From Rhodopseudomonas_A palustris_F (GTDB lineage: Bacteria > Pseudomonadota > Alphaproteobacteria > Rhizobiales > Xanthobacteraceae), in the NCBI RefSeq assembly GCF_000013745.1, contig NC_007925.1:5022001-5086000 (forward strand): DNA of 64,000 bases, given 5' to 3'. The stretch's first letter is position 1. Each line of letters begins with the position of its first letter. Position numbers and translations under genes: made by a program. The notes beneath the pieces are model-generated. The model worked only from the letters and a program-made list of their open reading frames with translations. It did no database searches and was not told the DNA's origin. This document shows, piece after piece, positions 1 through 9,742 of this stretch.

Positions 1-60
1 CTGGCTGCAGGAACGCGGCGCAAGCCATCAAGCTGAAGCGCTCGCACCTCGGCGCGACTC

Positions 61-146
61 ATTTCTCATTGACAATTCGTTTGAGCAGGGGCCCCGATCG
101 GCGCCGATCGGGACCCTTGCCAAATGCGATCTTTCTCAGTTAATTC
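61..146. repeat. 86-bp repeat, copy 1 (probable IS21-family end)
   Basis: This 86-bp block recurs almost unchanged at 19285-19370 in the same orientation. Both copies centre on the perfect palindrome CCGATCGGCGCCGATCGG inside a G/C-rich hairpin and end at the same point, TTAATTC. Copy 2 lies directly beside IS21-type transposase remnants, and from memory similar hairpins follow istB in rhizobial IS21 elements. I infer an insertion-sequence end left behind here; no transposase gene is visible in the 60 bases to its left. Confidence 0.6.
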
Positions 147-662
147 GGTGCTGATCCACACATGCGAGCTCCGCGGACCAACTACGTATTATAATTGGGA
201 GAGGCGAAAAAGTCTTTCCCGCGGCAGCATCAGCGACGGATGCGGCATCATTTTCGTCGCACGCGACAACCCCGCAACAGGCAGTATTTTTGCTGCGGCA
301 TTTCCCTTGCCATGCCCCCCCGCATGGAGACCGCCACCATTCCAATCAGGCGCCCCCTTTGGTCCTTGCTGCTGATGCGTGCCGGGAGGTCGAAATTGGC
401 GACCGTCGCCTGATCCGTACTAATACGATTTCACTGGGAGCCGTTCATGCGGCGAAGACGGCGACAAATGCCATCGAGTCGAACTCGTAAGACTACGGAT
501 GCCGCAAATTGTGGCGCGAAGATTCCCGCGAATAATCCGCATTACAGAGCGTTTTCGCGCAAAGCACTTCCTATCGACTGCAGCCGAGTCACGCATTCAA
601 AACGCAATTTTAACTATAAGCCAGCATCTCTTAGGGAGAGTAACAATGCTTCAAGGTATCAC
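147..662. other. Gene-free stretch before the outer-membrane channel gene
   Basis: I see no supportable gene here; the overlapping short frames are not coherent proteins. The last 60 bases are AT-richer and should hold the promoter and leader of the gene starting at 663. A good AGGGAG sequence at 633-638 sits ahead of an out-of-frame ATG at 646, which opens a 20-codon frame ending at 708. That frame overlaps the start of the real gene and could be a leader peptide or chance. Confidence 0.4.
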
Positions 663-2180
663 ATGTCGCGTCTCAACATCAGGAGATTTCGTCATCTGTC
701 GCTGCTAACCGTCTGCGCACTCGCGGCGTGCAAGACCAGCGACGGACGTCATCCTCCGGAGTTCCGACTGCCTGATCGCTTCACCACCGGGTCGGTCAAT
801 CCTGTGCCGAACCCGTACCAGACGTGGTGGCGGCGGGTCGGAAACCACGAACTGAGCCAACTGATCGAGCGCGGCCTCGCCAACAACCTTGATATCGCAA
901 GAGCCGTCGACCGCATCAACGTGGCAAGTCAACGCGTGACGATCGCCGGCGCCGACGCTTTCCCTCAGGTCGGCGTCGGAGCGACAACGCAATCGTTCGG
1001 TACCATACCTGCCGGCGTGACCGGGACCACATCAACTCATTCCGCCGGCCTGAACGTCTCCTGGCTGCTCGACTTCAACGGCAAGATCGCCAAGCAGAAG
1101 TCGGCTTCGGAAGCCGAGCTGCGGGCCGCGGGTTACGACTTCGCCAATGTCCGGTTGGCCTATCTGGCCGATCTGATCGCAACCTATATCGACATGAACT
1201 ACTTCGCGCGGACGATCGCGGTAACCGAGGGATCGATCAAGAACGCCGAGGACACCGTAACGCTGGTTCGCAACATGAAGGAATTGGGGACGTCCAGCGA
1301 ACTCGACATCGCCCAGGCCCAAGCCGATCTCGCGACGTTGCGTGCCTCGCTGCCCGCACTACAGCGCGACAGGACCATCGCAGCCAATCACATCGCGACG
1401 TTGATCGGCGTCGCTGCGGGCAGCCTGACGCTACAGGGAAGCCGGAGTCTTGAGCCGCTTCTCTCCGCCGATGTTGGAGCTGGAATTCCCGCGGATCTCA
1501 TCCGCAACCGGCCCGATATCCGCGTCAAAGAACAACTGCTCTACGCGGCCGCAGAGCGCATCGGTGTGGCGCGGGCGGATCTGCTGCCCAGCGTGACGTT
1601 GAACGGGACGATCAATGCGGCGCTGTCGCCGACGATCTACGGGATGCTCGGTGGCGGCACCTGGGCGTTCGCCTCTTCCATCCTCGCCCCGGTGTTCGAC
1701 GGCGAGCGGCGTCAGGCGACGATCCGGCTCGCCCAAGCCGACTGCCACCTGCGCTATCTGGACTGGAGGCAGAACGTGCTGGTGGCGGTCGAGGAAGTCG
1801 AGAACCTGCTCACCTCGATCAAGCGCGGCCAGCGTGAACTCGCGTCATTGCGCGACAGCGTCGCCGCCAACGAAAAGAGCCTCAGCCTGACCCGCGCCGC
1901 AATGACCGGCGGCACTGGAATCCTACTCGGCGTGATCGACGCCCAGCGCTCGCTCAATCGGTCCCGCCTGGCACTGGCGCAGAGCCAGCGCCAGCTCGCC
2001 CGGTTTCAGATATCGCTGCAAATTGCGATCGGAGCAGGCGCCGACGCGCCGGTATCGGCTCCGGTGCCGGTTGTCGCTGCGACGACGCCCGCTGCTCCCG
2101 CTGCGAACGTCGCGCAGCGCGACGGCTCGCCGGCTCCGCAACCGACGACCGTCAAGAAGCCGCCGCGACCGGCTGCTTGA
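663..2180 (+). CDS. TolC/NodT-type outer-membrane channel lipoprotein
   Basis: An outer-membrane factor of the RND/type I secretion class, the trimeric tunnel that lets an inner-membrane pump export through the outer membrane. The start at 663 gives a 505-residue protein with a lipoprotein signal: basic N-terminus, hydrophobic core and the lipobox LAAC with Cys at residue 23. An AAGG lies 6 bases upstream. Longer in-frame starts at 447 would bury the signal. Two OEP repeats follow, the second carrying the family phrase GVARADLLPSV. The last 40 residues are a Pro/Ala-rich tail. It converges on the histidine kinase gene, overlapping it by 29 bp. With ABC subunits and an HlyD adaptor just across, it is the likely outer-membrane partner of that exporter, although NodT-class channels also serve RND pumps. 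Confidence 0.85.
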   Translation: MSRLNIRRFRHLSLLTVCALAACKTSDGRHPPEFRLPDRFTTGSVNPVPNPYQTWWRRVGNHELSQLIERGLANNLDIARAVDRINVASQRVTIAGADAFPQVGVGATTQSFGTIPAGVTGTTSTHSAGLNVSWLLDFNGKIAKQKSASEAELRAAGYDFANVRLAYLADLIATYIDMNYFARTIAVTEGSIKNAEDTVTLVRNMKELGTSSELDIAQAQADLATLRASLPALQRDRTIAANHIATLIGVAAGSLTLQGSRSLEPLLSADVGAGIPADLIRNRPDIRVKEQLLYAAAERIGVARADLLPSVTLNGTINAALSPTIYGMLGGGTWAFASSILAPVFDGERRQATIRLAQADCHLRYLDWRQNVLVAVEEVENLLTSIKRGQRELASLRDSVAANEKSLSLTRAAMTGGTGILLGVIDAQRSLNRSRLALAQSQRQLARFQISLQIAIGAGADAPVSAPVPVVAATTPAAPAANVAQRDGSPAPQPTTVKKPPRPAA

Positions 2181-5100
2181 GCAGCCCCTGAGCTTCGAGC
2201 GCATCCAGCTGTCGGAGCGTGTGCGCGAAAATGTCCTCCATCCTCTGCAGCAGCTTTCGCAATTCCGCGGGAGAACAGCCTTCACCGGTTCTGAGCCGCG
2301 TCTCCATCAAGCCAGCGAGCGCCGCCATGCCGGAGGCACCCAGTATCTTGCTGGAGCTCTTGATGGTGTGGGCTGGCAGCACGGCCTCGTCGAGCTCATC
2401 CTCGTCGATCTGCTCGCGCAGCACGTTCAGATAGTTTCGGGTGTCGGCGCGGTAGAGCGATAGCAGGGTATCCAAGTTTCGAACGAGGTCGCGGGTCTGC
2501 TTCAACACGGCCAGATCCATCAGCGGCACCTTGCCTGCCGGGGTTTCGGGAGCCGGCGGATTCGGCTTGGCCGTTGCCGCAGCAGGGACGTTCGGCGCGG
2601 GAGCAACGGGCTGCGCCGCGACGACGGGCGGCGGCGGAACCAGCGGCGCCGCAACCACCGGCGCCGGAGCCGCCGGCGCGTCGTGTTGCGCCAGATCGAG
2701 CACCGCAGGTCGCGGCACCGCGGCGGTCGCGCGGCTCGCCGCCGTCGCCCGCTCCGAACCGAGAGCCGACGGCGCCTTGAGCAGCCCGGACTTGACGAGT
2801 TGATCCAGCGCATCGGCGATAATTCGGATCGAGATCGGCTTGAACACGACATCATCCATGCCGGCCTCGATGCAGGCCTCACGGTCGCCTTTGAGCGCGT
2901 TCGCCGTCACCGCCACGATCGGGCAACTCTTGATCTCGCCCGCCGCCATCAGCTCGCGCATTTTGCCGGTGACAACGAACCCATTCATGACCGGCATTTG
3001 GCAATCGATCAGCATGAGATCGAACGACCCCGCCTCAGCCATCCGGATCGAGCTTGCCCCTTCCGTCGTCGCCTCGACCGCGAAGCCGAACTCTTTCATG
3101 ATCTCTTCGAGGATGATCAGATTGATCTGGTTGTCATCGACCAGAAGAACGGAAGAGCCGGAAAATTTCGGCAGCTCCATCGCCTCGGCGGACGCCCCGC
3201 GCAAGACGCCGCCCGACGGCAGCGGCGGTGCCGCCGCCTCCGCACTGATCGACCGGAGTTCGTCAATCAGATCCACCGCGATGAACGGCTTCACCAGGAA
3301 GCCACTGAACTTCTCGTAATGCGGACTGAATTGCGACTCGCCCAGAATCAACGCCGGGAGGCCCGGACCGATCTCCGCTTGCAGGGCCTGCCACTGGTCG
3401 CTTGCGCGCTGAATATTCCGGTCCTCGTCGAAGATCAGCGCGCGCATCGGCGCAGCCTTCATCGCGGCCAGGATGCGCGGCAAGCAATCCGGACCGTATT
3501 CGAATTTCCGGCAATGGACTCCAGCATCCGAAAGCGCATGGACGATGGCCTTGAACTGCGCCTCCGATCCCGTCACCACGCCGATGCACTGGCCCCGCGC
3601 ATCGTCCTCGCTGTCGGCTCGCTCCTCGATGACCGGAATCCAGAACGAGAATGTCGAGCCGACGCCCTTCTCACTCGTGACCCCGATCTCGCCCCCCATC
3701 GCGTTGCAGAGCTTCTTGCAAATCGCCAGCCCGAGGCCGGTCCCTTCGCGATGCCTCTGTCCGTCGTCCTCCGCCTGAACGAATCGACCGAACAACTTTC
3801 CCTGCTGTTCCTCGGTCAGTCCGATGCCGGTGTCCACGACCGAGATGTGAAGCCGTCCCGACTTCTCGTCCTGGTGTTGGTACGACACGATGACGGCGAC
3901 GCCACCCTTCGACGTGAATTTGAGGGCGTTGCCGATCAGGTTGCCCAGGATCTGCCTTAACCGCATCGGATCGAGCTGCACATGGCGCGGCACATCCGGC
4001 GCTACATCCAGAACCAGCTCCAGGTCTTTCTCACGTGCCTGGGCGAAATAGAAGCTGGCCGCCTCCTTGAGCTGCAACTGCAATTCCACCTTGCAGGGCT
4101 TGATCGCCAATTGCCCGCTGTCGAGCTTTGCCATGTCCAAGACGTCGTTCAGGATCGTCATCAGCAACGACCCGGATGTCACGATCAACTGGGCGTAGTT
4201 GCGCTGAACCGGCGTCAGATCGGTCCGCATCAGCACGTCGGCCATTCCGAGAACGCCGTTCAAGGGTGTCCGGATCTCATGGCTCATGTTGGCGAGAAAT
4301 TCGCTCTTCGCCTCATTGGCGGCCTCGGCACGCCTGACGGCGTGTTTCAGAATCCTGTTCTGCGCTCGCGCGGACCGCGCAAACATCGTAAACAGAGTGC
4401 AGGAAATCACGAAGATCCCGATCAAGCCCAACGCGAAGATGATGAGGCTTCGCGTCGCCGGAAATTGTTCGGCGAATTCGATTTCGAGCTCGACATCGCT
4501 GCTGAGCGTCACCGTTCGGCTCGACGTATGAGGCTCGACGATCAGTCCCGCCTTTTGTACGACGGCATCGACCGACAGCTCCGATACCTTGCCGTCGATA
4601 TAGACCCGAATTGCGGTGACGAGGGTGCTGGTTGCAAAGTTCGAGGCGGCCTGTGAGACGGCCGTTTTCAAATCCAGAATCACGTAGGCGATGAAGTCCT
4701 GGTCCGGCCCAGTATCGTCGGGAACGCCCTGAACGAAGACGACGAGATCCTTTGATATCGCTGCGAATGTGCGCGGATAAGCGGACGTCACGACGCCGCG
4801 GGTCAGCGCTAAATTGCGCTTGAGCTCGAGGTTGAGCGAGGCCATCTCTTGTCTGTCGATCGAAAGCGCGGTCCGATCCGTCAGGAAATATTTCTGGCTG
4901 AAATCGCCGCCGAGGCGGACGTAGCCAATTTCCCTTATGTTCGCCGATTTCTTGGCGGCCCTCCTCAATTTGCCATCGATCAGCGCCTCCCCGCCGCTCG
5001 CCACCAGGCCGATGAGGTCCTTGATGCGGACGAGCGCCACATCGCCCTCCGCGGAAGCGAGGCGTGCGATGCCATCGGATTCCAGCTTGAAGTTCTGGTG

Positions 5101-5223
5101 ATTGAGTTCGATCGAGCTTGCGGCGTAGAAATAGATCAGGCCGCTCGTCAACGCGAAAATCGCGCCGATGATCCATGCCAGCGGGACGCGGATGGTCTTG
5201 TCTTTGTGAACGATCAACATCAT
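2152..5223 (-). CDS. Hybrid sensor histidine kinase with receiver and Hpt domains
   Basis: A membrane-bound phosphorelay kinase of about 1023 residues. In order: N-terminal membrane segment (about 18-38), a periplasmic sensor region of about 220 residues with no domain I recognise, a second membrane segment (about 260-285), HisKA with the phosphoacceptor in ANMSHEIRTPLNG (His near 315), HATPase with DTGIGLT and GTGLGLAI boxes, a degenerate receiver-like stretch, a true receiver (LLVDDNQIN, LIDCQMPVMNG), a 100-residue Pro/Ala linker, and a C-terminal Hpt domain with AHTIKSSSK. ATG at 5223 shares one base with the stop of the upstream receiver-ATPase gene (TAATG). A GTG at 5229 is possible but lacks better spacing. 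It is the last gene of the secretion operon, so it probably controls that operon or surface attachment. The signal is unknown. Confidence 0.9.
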   Translation of the reverse strand: MMLIVHKDKTIRVPLAWIIGAIFALTSGLIYFYAASSIELNHQNFKLESDGIARLASAEGDVALVRIKDLIGLVASGGEALIDGKLRRAAKKSANIREIGYVRLGGDFSQKYFLTDRTALSIDRQEMASLNLELKRNLALTRGVVTSAYPRTFAAISKDLVVFVQGVPDDTGPDQDFIAYVILDLKTAVSQAASNFATSTLVTAIRVYIDGKVSELSVDAVVQKAGLIVEPHTSSRTVTLSSDVELEIEFAEQFPATRSLIIFALGLIGIFVISCTLFTMFARSARAQNRILKHAVRRAEAANEAKSEFLANMSHEIRTPLNGVLGMADVLMRTDLTPVQRNYAQLIVTSGSLLMTILNDVLDMAKLDSGQLAIKPCKVELQLQLKEAASFYFAQAREKDLELVLDVAPDVPRHVQLDPMRLRQILGNLIGNALKFTSKGGVAVIVSYQHQDEKSGRLHISVVDTGIGLTEEQQGKLFGRFVQAEDDGQRHREGTGLGLAICKKLCNAMGGEIGVTSEKGVGSTFSFWIPVIEERADSEDDARGQCIGVVTGSEAQFKAIVHALSDAGVHCRKFEYGPDCLPRILAAMKAAPMRALIFDEDRNIQRASDQWQALQAEIGPGLPALILGESQFSPHYEKFSGFLVKPFIAVDLIDELRSISAEAAAPPLPSGGVLRGASAEAMELPKFSGSSVLLVDDNQINLIILEEIMKEFGFAVEATTEGASSIRMAEAGSFDLMLIDCQMPVMNGFVVTGKMRELMAAGEIKSCPIVAVTANALKGDREACIEAGMDDVVFKPISIRIIADALDQLVKSGLLKAPSALGSERATAASRATAAVPRPAVLDLAQHDAPAAPAPVVAAPLVPPPPVVAAQPVAPAPNVPAAATAKPNPPAPETPAGKVPLMDLAVLKQTRDLVRNLDTLLSLYRADTRNYLNVLREQIDEDELDEAVLPAHTIKSSSKILGASGMAALAGLMETRLRTGEGCSPAELRKLLQRMEDIFAHTLRQLDALEAQGLLKQPVAAAS

Positions 5224-6155
5224 TACCACCCGACCGTTCGCGTCGTTTGAATGACGCCGACAACCTCGTTTCCCGCCTCATTGTAGGCGAGCTTGCTGAA
5301 TGCATAGCTGTTGGCGCGCGAGATGCCGCGCCCATTGAGCGCGCCGGCGCGCGACGGATCGGCAGCGAGGAACGGACGCCAGTCGAAGCCGGCCCCGGTG
5401 TCCTTGACCGAGAGCACCAGATGCCCCTCGCGGCGAACCATCGTCGCCTCCACCTCGCCCTTGTAGGCCGCATCGGCACAGCGACTGGAGAGTTGCTCCT
5501 GCCAGCGGCCGGCCGCGAGCAAGGCGGCCTTCTGTTCGAGGCCGAAGCCCAGAACGCCGTGCTCGACGGCATTCTGAACCAGCTCGTAAATGCCCTGGAT
5601 GATCGTCTCGGGTTCGGCGTGCAGGCTGGCGAGCAGGCTGCAGACGCCTTCGACCTCGTCCGGCCGCTTGAGCAACGTGCGCAACACCGTCACGTTGACA
5701 AACGCGGACTGATGGACCGAGAGCTTGGAGGCTACGTTGCGCTGACGGTCGACTTCCTTGCGCGCGGAGTCCACCACCGAACGCACGAGGTCGACCGAGG
5801 GCGGCTTGGTCAGATAGTAGAATGCTCCGGCGTCGAGACCGGCGGCGATGTCTTCCGCGACGTTGGAGCCGGTAAGCAGGATAACCGGGATGCCGCGGGT
5901 CGACGGCTCGCGCTTCAATCGCCGGGTCAGCGCGAAGCCGTCCATCACCGGCATCATCCGGTCTGTGATGACGACGTCGGCGCGGCCGGGATTTTCGCGG
6001 AGCATGGCGAAGGCTTCGGCGCCGTCGCTCGAGGTCTCGGTAATGAACCCCAGCGACGACGCCATCTTTTCGAAAATCGCAAGCGAGAACCGGTCGTCGT
6101 CGACGATCAGCAGCCGTGTCGGCGCTGAGCCGGTTTGAACGGCAGGATGTGGCAT
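5223..6155 (-). CDS. Receiver domain fused to a GHKL ATPase-like domain
   Basis: A 310-residue soluble protein. Residues about 14-135 form a CheY-like receiver (LLIVDDDRF, phospho-Asp in VVITDRMMPVMDG, Lys in YYLTKPP). The C-terminal half is GHKL/HATPase-like: an N-box ELVQNAVEHG, a G1 box DTGAGF and a G2-like NGRGISRA. There is no HisKA dimerisation/phosphoacceptor region, so it is not a classical kinase. The arrangement resembles response regulators with an RsbW-type anti-sigma kinase output, or an ATPase output of unknown target. It lies 3 bp after the HlyD gene and overlaps the start of the hybrid kinase gene, making it the obvious candidate recipient of that relay. No sigma factor or anti-sigma antagonist is in the operon. 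Confidence 0.8.
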   Translation of the reverse strand: MPHPAVQTGSAPTRLLIVDDDRFSLAIFEKMASSLGFITETSSDGAEAFAMLRENPGRADVVITDRMMPVMDGFALTRRLKREPSTRGIPVILLTGSNVAEDIAAGLDAGAFYYLTKPPSVDLVRSVVDSARKEVDRQRNVASKLSVHQSAFVNVTVLRTLLKRPDEVEGVCSLLASLHAEPETIIQGIYELVQNAVEHGVLGFGLEQKAALLAAGRWQEQLSSRCADAAYKGEVEATMVRREGHLVLSVKDTGAGFDWRPFLAADPSRAGALNGRGISRANSYAFSKLAYNEAGNEVVGVIQTTRTVGW

Positions 6156-6158
6156 TGA

Positions 6159-7508
6159 TCACCGTTCGTTGAAGGCAGAGCCCAACGTCCTTTGCAAGGG
6201 GGTAAGAATATATTCCATGACCGTCTTGCGCCCGGTGATGATCTCGCAGGTCACCTCCATGCCCGGCTGGATCACCGCTCCAGGAGCCTTGGGCATTCGG
6301 ATGTCGACCGGCTTGATCTTGACGCGATAATAATACTGGCCGCCAATCTGGAAGGACGAGGGCGAAATGGACTCGACGACGCCTTCGAGGCTTCCAAAGC
6401 GTGTGAAATTGTAAGCGCCGACGCGGATCTGCGCCGATTGTCCCACGCGGAGATAACCGATCTCTGACGAGCGAACGCTGGTTTCGGCGACCAGCGGCGT
6501 ATTGAGAGGGACCAGCGTCGCCAGCGCCTGGCCGGACCCGACCACCTGACCGATGGAATTGACCTCGATCGATTTCACCAGCGCGGCGACGGGCGCGGTG
6601 ATGGTGAGGCGCTGCTTGCGTTGGTTCTTCTTCGCGATGTTGGCATCGACGACATTGAGACTGGCCTCGAGATCGCGAACCTTCTGGGCCCGATTCGAGC
6701 GCAATTCCGCTCCGTAGCTCACCAGTTGCTTTTCGACCTCGCCCAGGCGTTCGATCGCTCCCTGCTCGCGCGACGCCGCAGCGTCCGCCGCCGACCGCGC
6801 GCGGACCACCGCCTGACGGCGCTCCTCGGCTTGCAGCCCCGTCGCCACGCCGATCCGCATCAAATCCGCGAAGCGCTTCGACACGCGCTCGGCGTTCTCG
6901 ACCTCGTCGAGCGCTCCCTTCAACTGGATGGCAGTGGCCTCGCGATTGTATCTGGCCTGCGCGATCTGGCTCGAAAGGCGGGAATACTCGTTCTTCTCAA
7001 GGGTCTTGGCGGCAGCGAAGGCATTGGTGTTGGCGATTTCCTCGACCGCATAGCGGCCGTTTGAACTCGTGAAAGCCGGCTCGCGTCCCTCGAACAGAGC
7101 CACTTGGGTCTCGATCTGCGCCAACAGATCGACCCTTTGCCGTTCCAGCGCGACGTCGTCCTCCGCCGTTCCGGCGTCGCGAAGCACGATGAGCGTATCC
7201 CCTTTCTGAACCGTCGCCCCCTCGCGAACCGCGATGCGCTCGACCAAGCCGCCCTCGAGATGCTGAACCACCTGTTCCGATCCGACCGGCGTGAAGCTTC
7301 CGACGGCTTGCGTGACTTCGTTCAGTTCGGCGAAGCTGGCCCAGATGATCGCAGCCGCAGTCCCTGCCGATGCAATCAGGCCGAAGCTTCGGGCAAATCG
7401 AAACGCCGCGCTCTCCCTGCCCATCGGCGGCAGGGTGATTGCATCCATCAGACGCTTGTCGCGTTCGAAGGCGAGCCTGAAACTCTGAATGCCTGCCGCG
7501 AATTTCAT
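6159..7508 (-). CDS. HlyD-family periplasmic adaptor of type I secretion
   Basis: A membrane-fusion protein of 449 residues, the usual size for HlyD/PrtE adaptors that join the inner-membrane ABC exporter to the outer-membrane channel. A cytoplasmic N-terminus of about 40 residues precedes one membrane helix (about 44-64). A lipoyl/barrel half-motif follows (ERIAVREGATVQKGDTLI), then a long alpha-helical hairpin (about 110-310), the second half-motif, and the family's C-terminal beta region (GMEVTCEIITGRKTV). Its ATG overlaps the stop of the ABC gene upstream by 4 bp (ATGA). The gene order ABC-ABC-adaptor is standard apart from the doubled ABC gene. Confidence 0.92.
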   Translation of the reverse strand: MKFAAGIQSFRLAFERDKRLMDAITLPPMGRESAAFRFARSFGLIASAGTAAAIIWASFAELNEVTQAVGSFTPVGSEQVVQHLEGGLVERIAVREGATVQKGDTLIVLRDAGTAEDDVALERQRVDLLAQIETQVALFEGREPAFTSSNGRYAVEEIANTNAFAAAKTLEKNEYSRLSSQIAQARYNREATAIQLKGALDEVENAERVSKRFADLMRIGVATGLQAEERRQAVVRARSAADAAASREQGAIERLGEVEKQLVSYGAELRSNRAQKVRDLEASLNVVDANIAKKNQRKQRLTITAPVAALVKSIEVNSIGQVVGSGQALATLVPLNTPLVAETSVRSSEIGYLRVGQSAQIRVGAYNFTRFGSLEGVVESISPSSFQIGGQYYYRVKIKPVDIRMPKAPGAVIQPGMEVTCEIITGRKTVMEYILTPLQRTLGSAFNER

Positions 7509-9742
7509 GCGCGCTTCTCGCTTTTCGCTCGACTGACCGCCACGATCCGGGGAACGCCGCCATAGGAAAGTTCAACCATCCGATCCGCCTGGCTCAGGAA
7601 GTCCGCCCGGTGCGACACGAAGACGATCGTCCGCTCGCCGCGGAAGTCGGAGATGATGCGCCGCAACAGCTCGCCGAGTGAGCCCTCCATCAGGCTGTTG
7701 GGAAGCTCGTCGATCAGAATGAGCTTGCTGTTGGTGAGGAACGCCCGCGCGAACGCGACGCGCAGACGAAATTCGTCATTGAAGCCGCGAGCCTCGTCGG
7801 CCGCGATGTGATAGTCCAATCCGTTCGGCAGTTGCCTGACATCTTCATCGAGGCCTACGACCTTCAGTATCTCCTGCAGGCTCGCGTCGGAAGCCAGCGG
7901 ATTGGCCAGCAACAGGTTCTCGCGAAGCGTGCCAGGGAGCAGCGCCGGCTGCTGCGGCACATAGGACACGCGCCTGCGCAGCTCCTCGACCGAGAACTGC
8001 CTGATATCGACCCCATCGAGCCGGATCACCCCGAGGCCGATCTCCATCATCCCGAGAATCATCTTGAGGATGATCGATTTGCCGGTTCCTGCCGGCCCAT
8101 ACAAGGCGATGACCTCGCCCGGTCGCACATCGAGATCGAGGGCGACGAACACCGGCCTGGTATCCGCCGAGCGAAATCCGACGTTGACGAGACTGAGCGC
8201 GCCCGCAAGATCCTCCATCCGCTCGCGGCCCTTCAGCCTCTCGAGTTCGGTCGGCATTTCCTTGAGCTCGTTGACCTGAGCCACGCTCTTGCGGATCTGC
8301 TCGATGCGCAGGATCGAGAGACAGAACGTGTGGAAGGGCAGCAGACACCGCAGGCCGAGGATCGTCATCGCCAGAACCTCGACCCCACCGGTAATGCTCG
8401 ACTGAACGGCGAGCCCTCGCATCACCATCAGAATGATGATCGACCCGGAAAACACGCTCGATGAGACGGCTTCGATGGCTGCGCCGAGCTTCTGCAATTG
8501 GGCCTGCGCGGCCTGATCGCGCACCAGGCTGGCGCTGAGCCGCGTCGCCCAGACATGCTGGAGCCCGACGTCGCTAATCGTCTGCAATCGGTCGAAGGTT
8601 TCGATGGCGATGCGCTGCGCTTCGGTTGCCGCGTCCGCCACCACCGAGATGTAGATCCTCGCGGCGCGCAGGCCGATCAGGAACACCAGTGCGAACACCA
8701 ACATCGCGCCAACCAGGACCAGCGCGCTGCGCCAGTCGATCAAGGCGACGATCACAGCGTAGAACGGCGCCAGCACGATATCCATCGCCGCCGGACAGGC
8801 GGGACTGACGAGAAAATCCCGAATCCCCTCGAATGAGCGCATGCGCGCCGCCTGCGCCGCTGGCGACGCCCGCTCCGACAGAGACGGCGGAAGCCTCAGG
8901 ATGTGTTCGAATGAGGCGGCGTTGACGATGAACTCCAGCCGGTTGGCGACCCACGACAAGATGTTCGACCGCAGGTCGGAGAGCTTGGCGTCGGCGACGA
9001 CGATCAGGATCAGACCGACCGCGAGCAGCGGCAAGGTGCCGAGCGCGGCCCGCGTGATCACCTCCGAGAAAATCGTCGATATGGCCGCGGCGGAGAGCAC
9101 GCCGAGCACGGCGAGCAGAAAGCTGATGCCGGCAAGCGTCAGCCAAACGCCTTGAAAACGGCTCGACAGCGCGGCGATCCAGCGCAGCCCGGTATGCCCG
9201 CGTCGCGTTGCCGACAACGGATCAATCGCGCTGCGATATTCGAACGTCGCGACCCGCGCATATGACGAGAGCCGTTTCAGGTCGTATGGAACCGGCTCGG
9301 CATTCGCCGTCAGTTGGAACAGCTGTCCGGTCCGACTATCGGTCACGACGACATACTTCCCGCCACGGTCGTTGACGAGAACAGCCGGCCCGCCGTTTTC
9401 GATGGCATCCCGCGACGCCAGCCGATCGACCACGAAAAATCCGAGATTTGCCATCCCGATGGTGACGACCGTTTGGGCTTCCGACGGCAAATTGCGCGGC
9501 AATGCCCCGAGGACGTTCTTGAGCGGAAACTCCTGGCCGCTGAATATGACCAGCGAAGCAAAGACTTCGGCCGTCTGGATGTCGACGCCGTTGCGCGCAA
9601 TGATCGCCGCGGCGGCAACGCTGACTGCGCACTTCTCGCGGATGCTTGAGGGGGCCGGCGTCGCTGGCTCGACGCCCCCCTTCTTCGGGTCATCCGAGGC
9701 CGCAAACGTTTCCAGGCGCTTCAGCAAATCCCGCGCTGTCAT
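7505..9742 (-). CDS. Type I secretion ABC exporter subunit, catalytic-type Walker motifs
   Basis: A 745-residue half-transporter. Residues 1-170 resemble an inactive C39-like domain, as in HlyB: the position of the protease His reads GKYVVV instead of GHFVVL. A six-helix membrane domain (about 190-480) and a C-terminal nucleotide-binding domain follow. The Walker A (GPAGTGKS), Walker B with catalytic Glu (LILIDE) and switch His (VFVSH) are intact. The signature that should read LSGGQ is lost (FNDEF). The neighbouring subunit has the complementary defects, so I infer an obligate heterodimer. The start overlaps the preceding ABC gene by 4 bp, and the stop overlaps the adaptor gene. Confidence 0.88.
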   Translation of the reverse strand: MTARDLLKRLETFAASDDPKKGGVEPATPAPSSIREKCAVSVAAAAIIARNGVDIQTAEVFASLVIFSGQEFPLKNVLGALPRNLPSEAQTVVTIGMANLGFFVVDRLASRDAIENGGPAVLVNDRGGKYVVVTDSRTGQLFQLTANAEPVPYDLKRLSSYARVATFEYRSAIDPLSATRRGHTGLRWIAALSSRFQGVWLTLAGISFLLAVLGVLSAAAISTIFSEVITRAALGTLPLLAVGLILIVVADAKLSDLRSNILSWVANRLEFIVNAASFEHILRLPPSLSERASPAAQAARMRSFEGIRDFLVSPACPAAMDIVLAPFYAVIVALIDWRSALVLVGAMLVFALVFLIGLRAARIYISVVADAATEAQRIAIETFDRLQTISDVGLQHVWATRLSASLVRDQAAQAQLQKLGAAIEAVSSSVFSGSIIILMVMRGLAVQSSITGGVEVLAMTILGLRCLLPFHTFCLSILRIEQIRKSVAQVNELKEMPTELERLKGRERMEDLAGALSLVNVGFRSADTRPVFVALDLDVRPGEVIALYGPAGTGKSIILKMILGMMEIGLGVIRLDGVDIRQFSVEELRRRVSYVPQQPALLPGTLRENLLLANPLASDASLQEILKVVGLDEDVRQLPNGLDYHIAADEARGFNDEFRLRVAFARAFLTNSKLILIDELPNSLMEGSLGELLRRIISDFRGERTIVFVSHRADFLSQADRMVELSYGGVPRIVAVSRAKSEKRA

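Noticed and set aside
2683..3960. 425-residue plus-strand frame inside the histidine kinase gene
   Set aside because: It is antisense to clear HATPase and receiver motifs and is rich in Arg/His/Asp, as typical shadows are.
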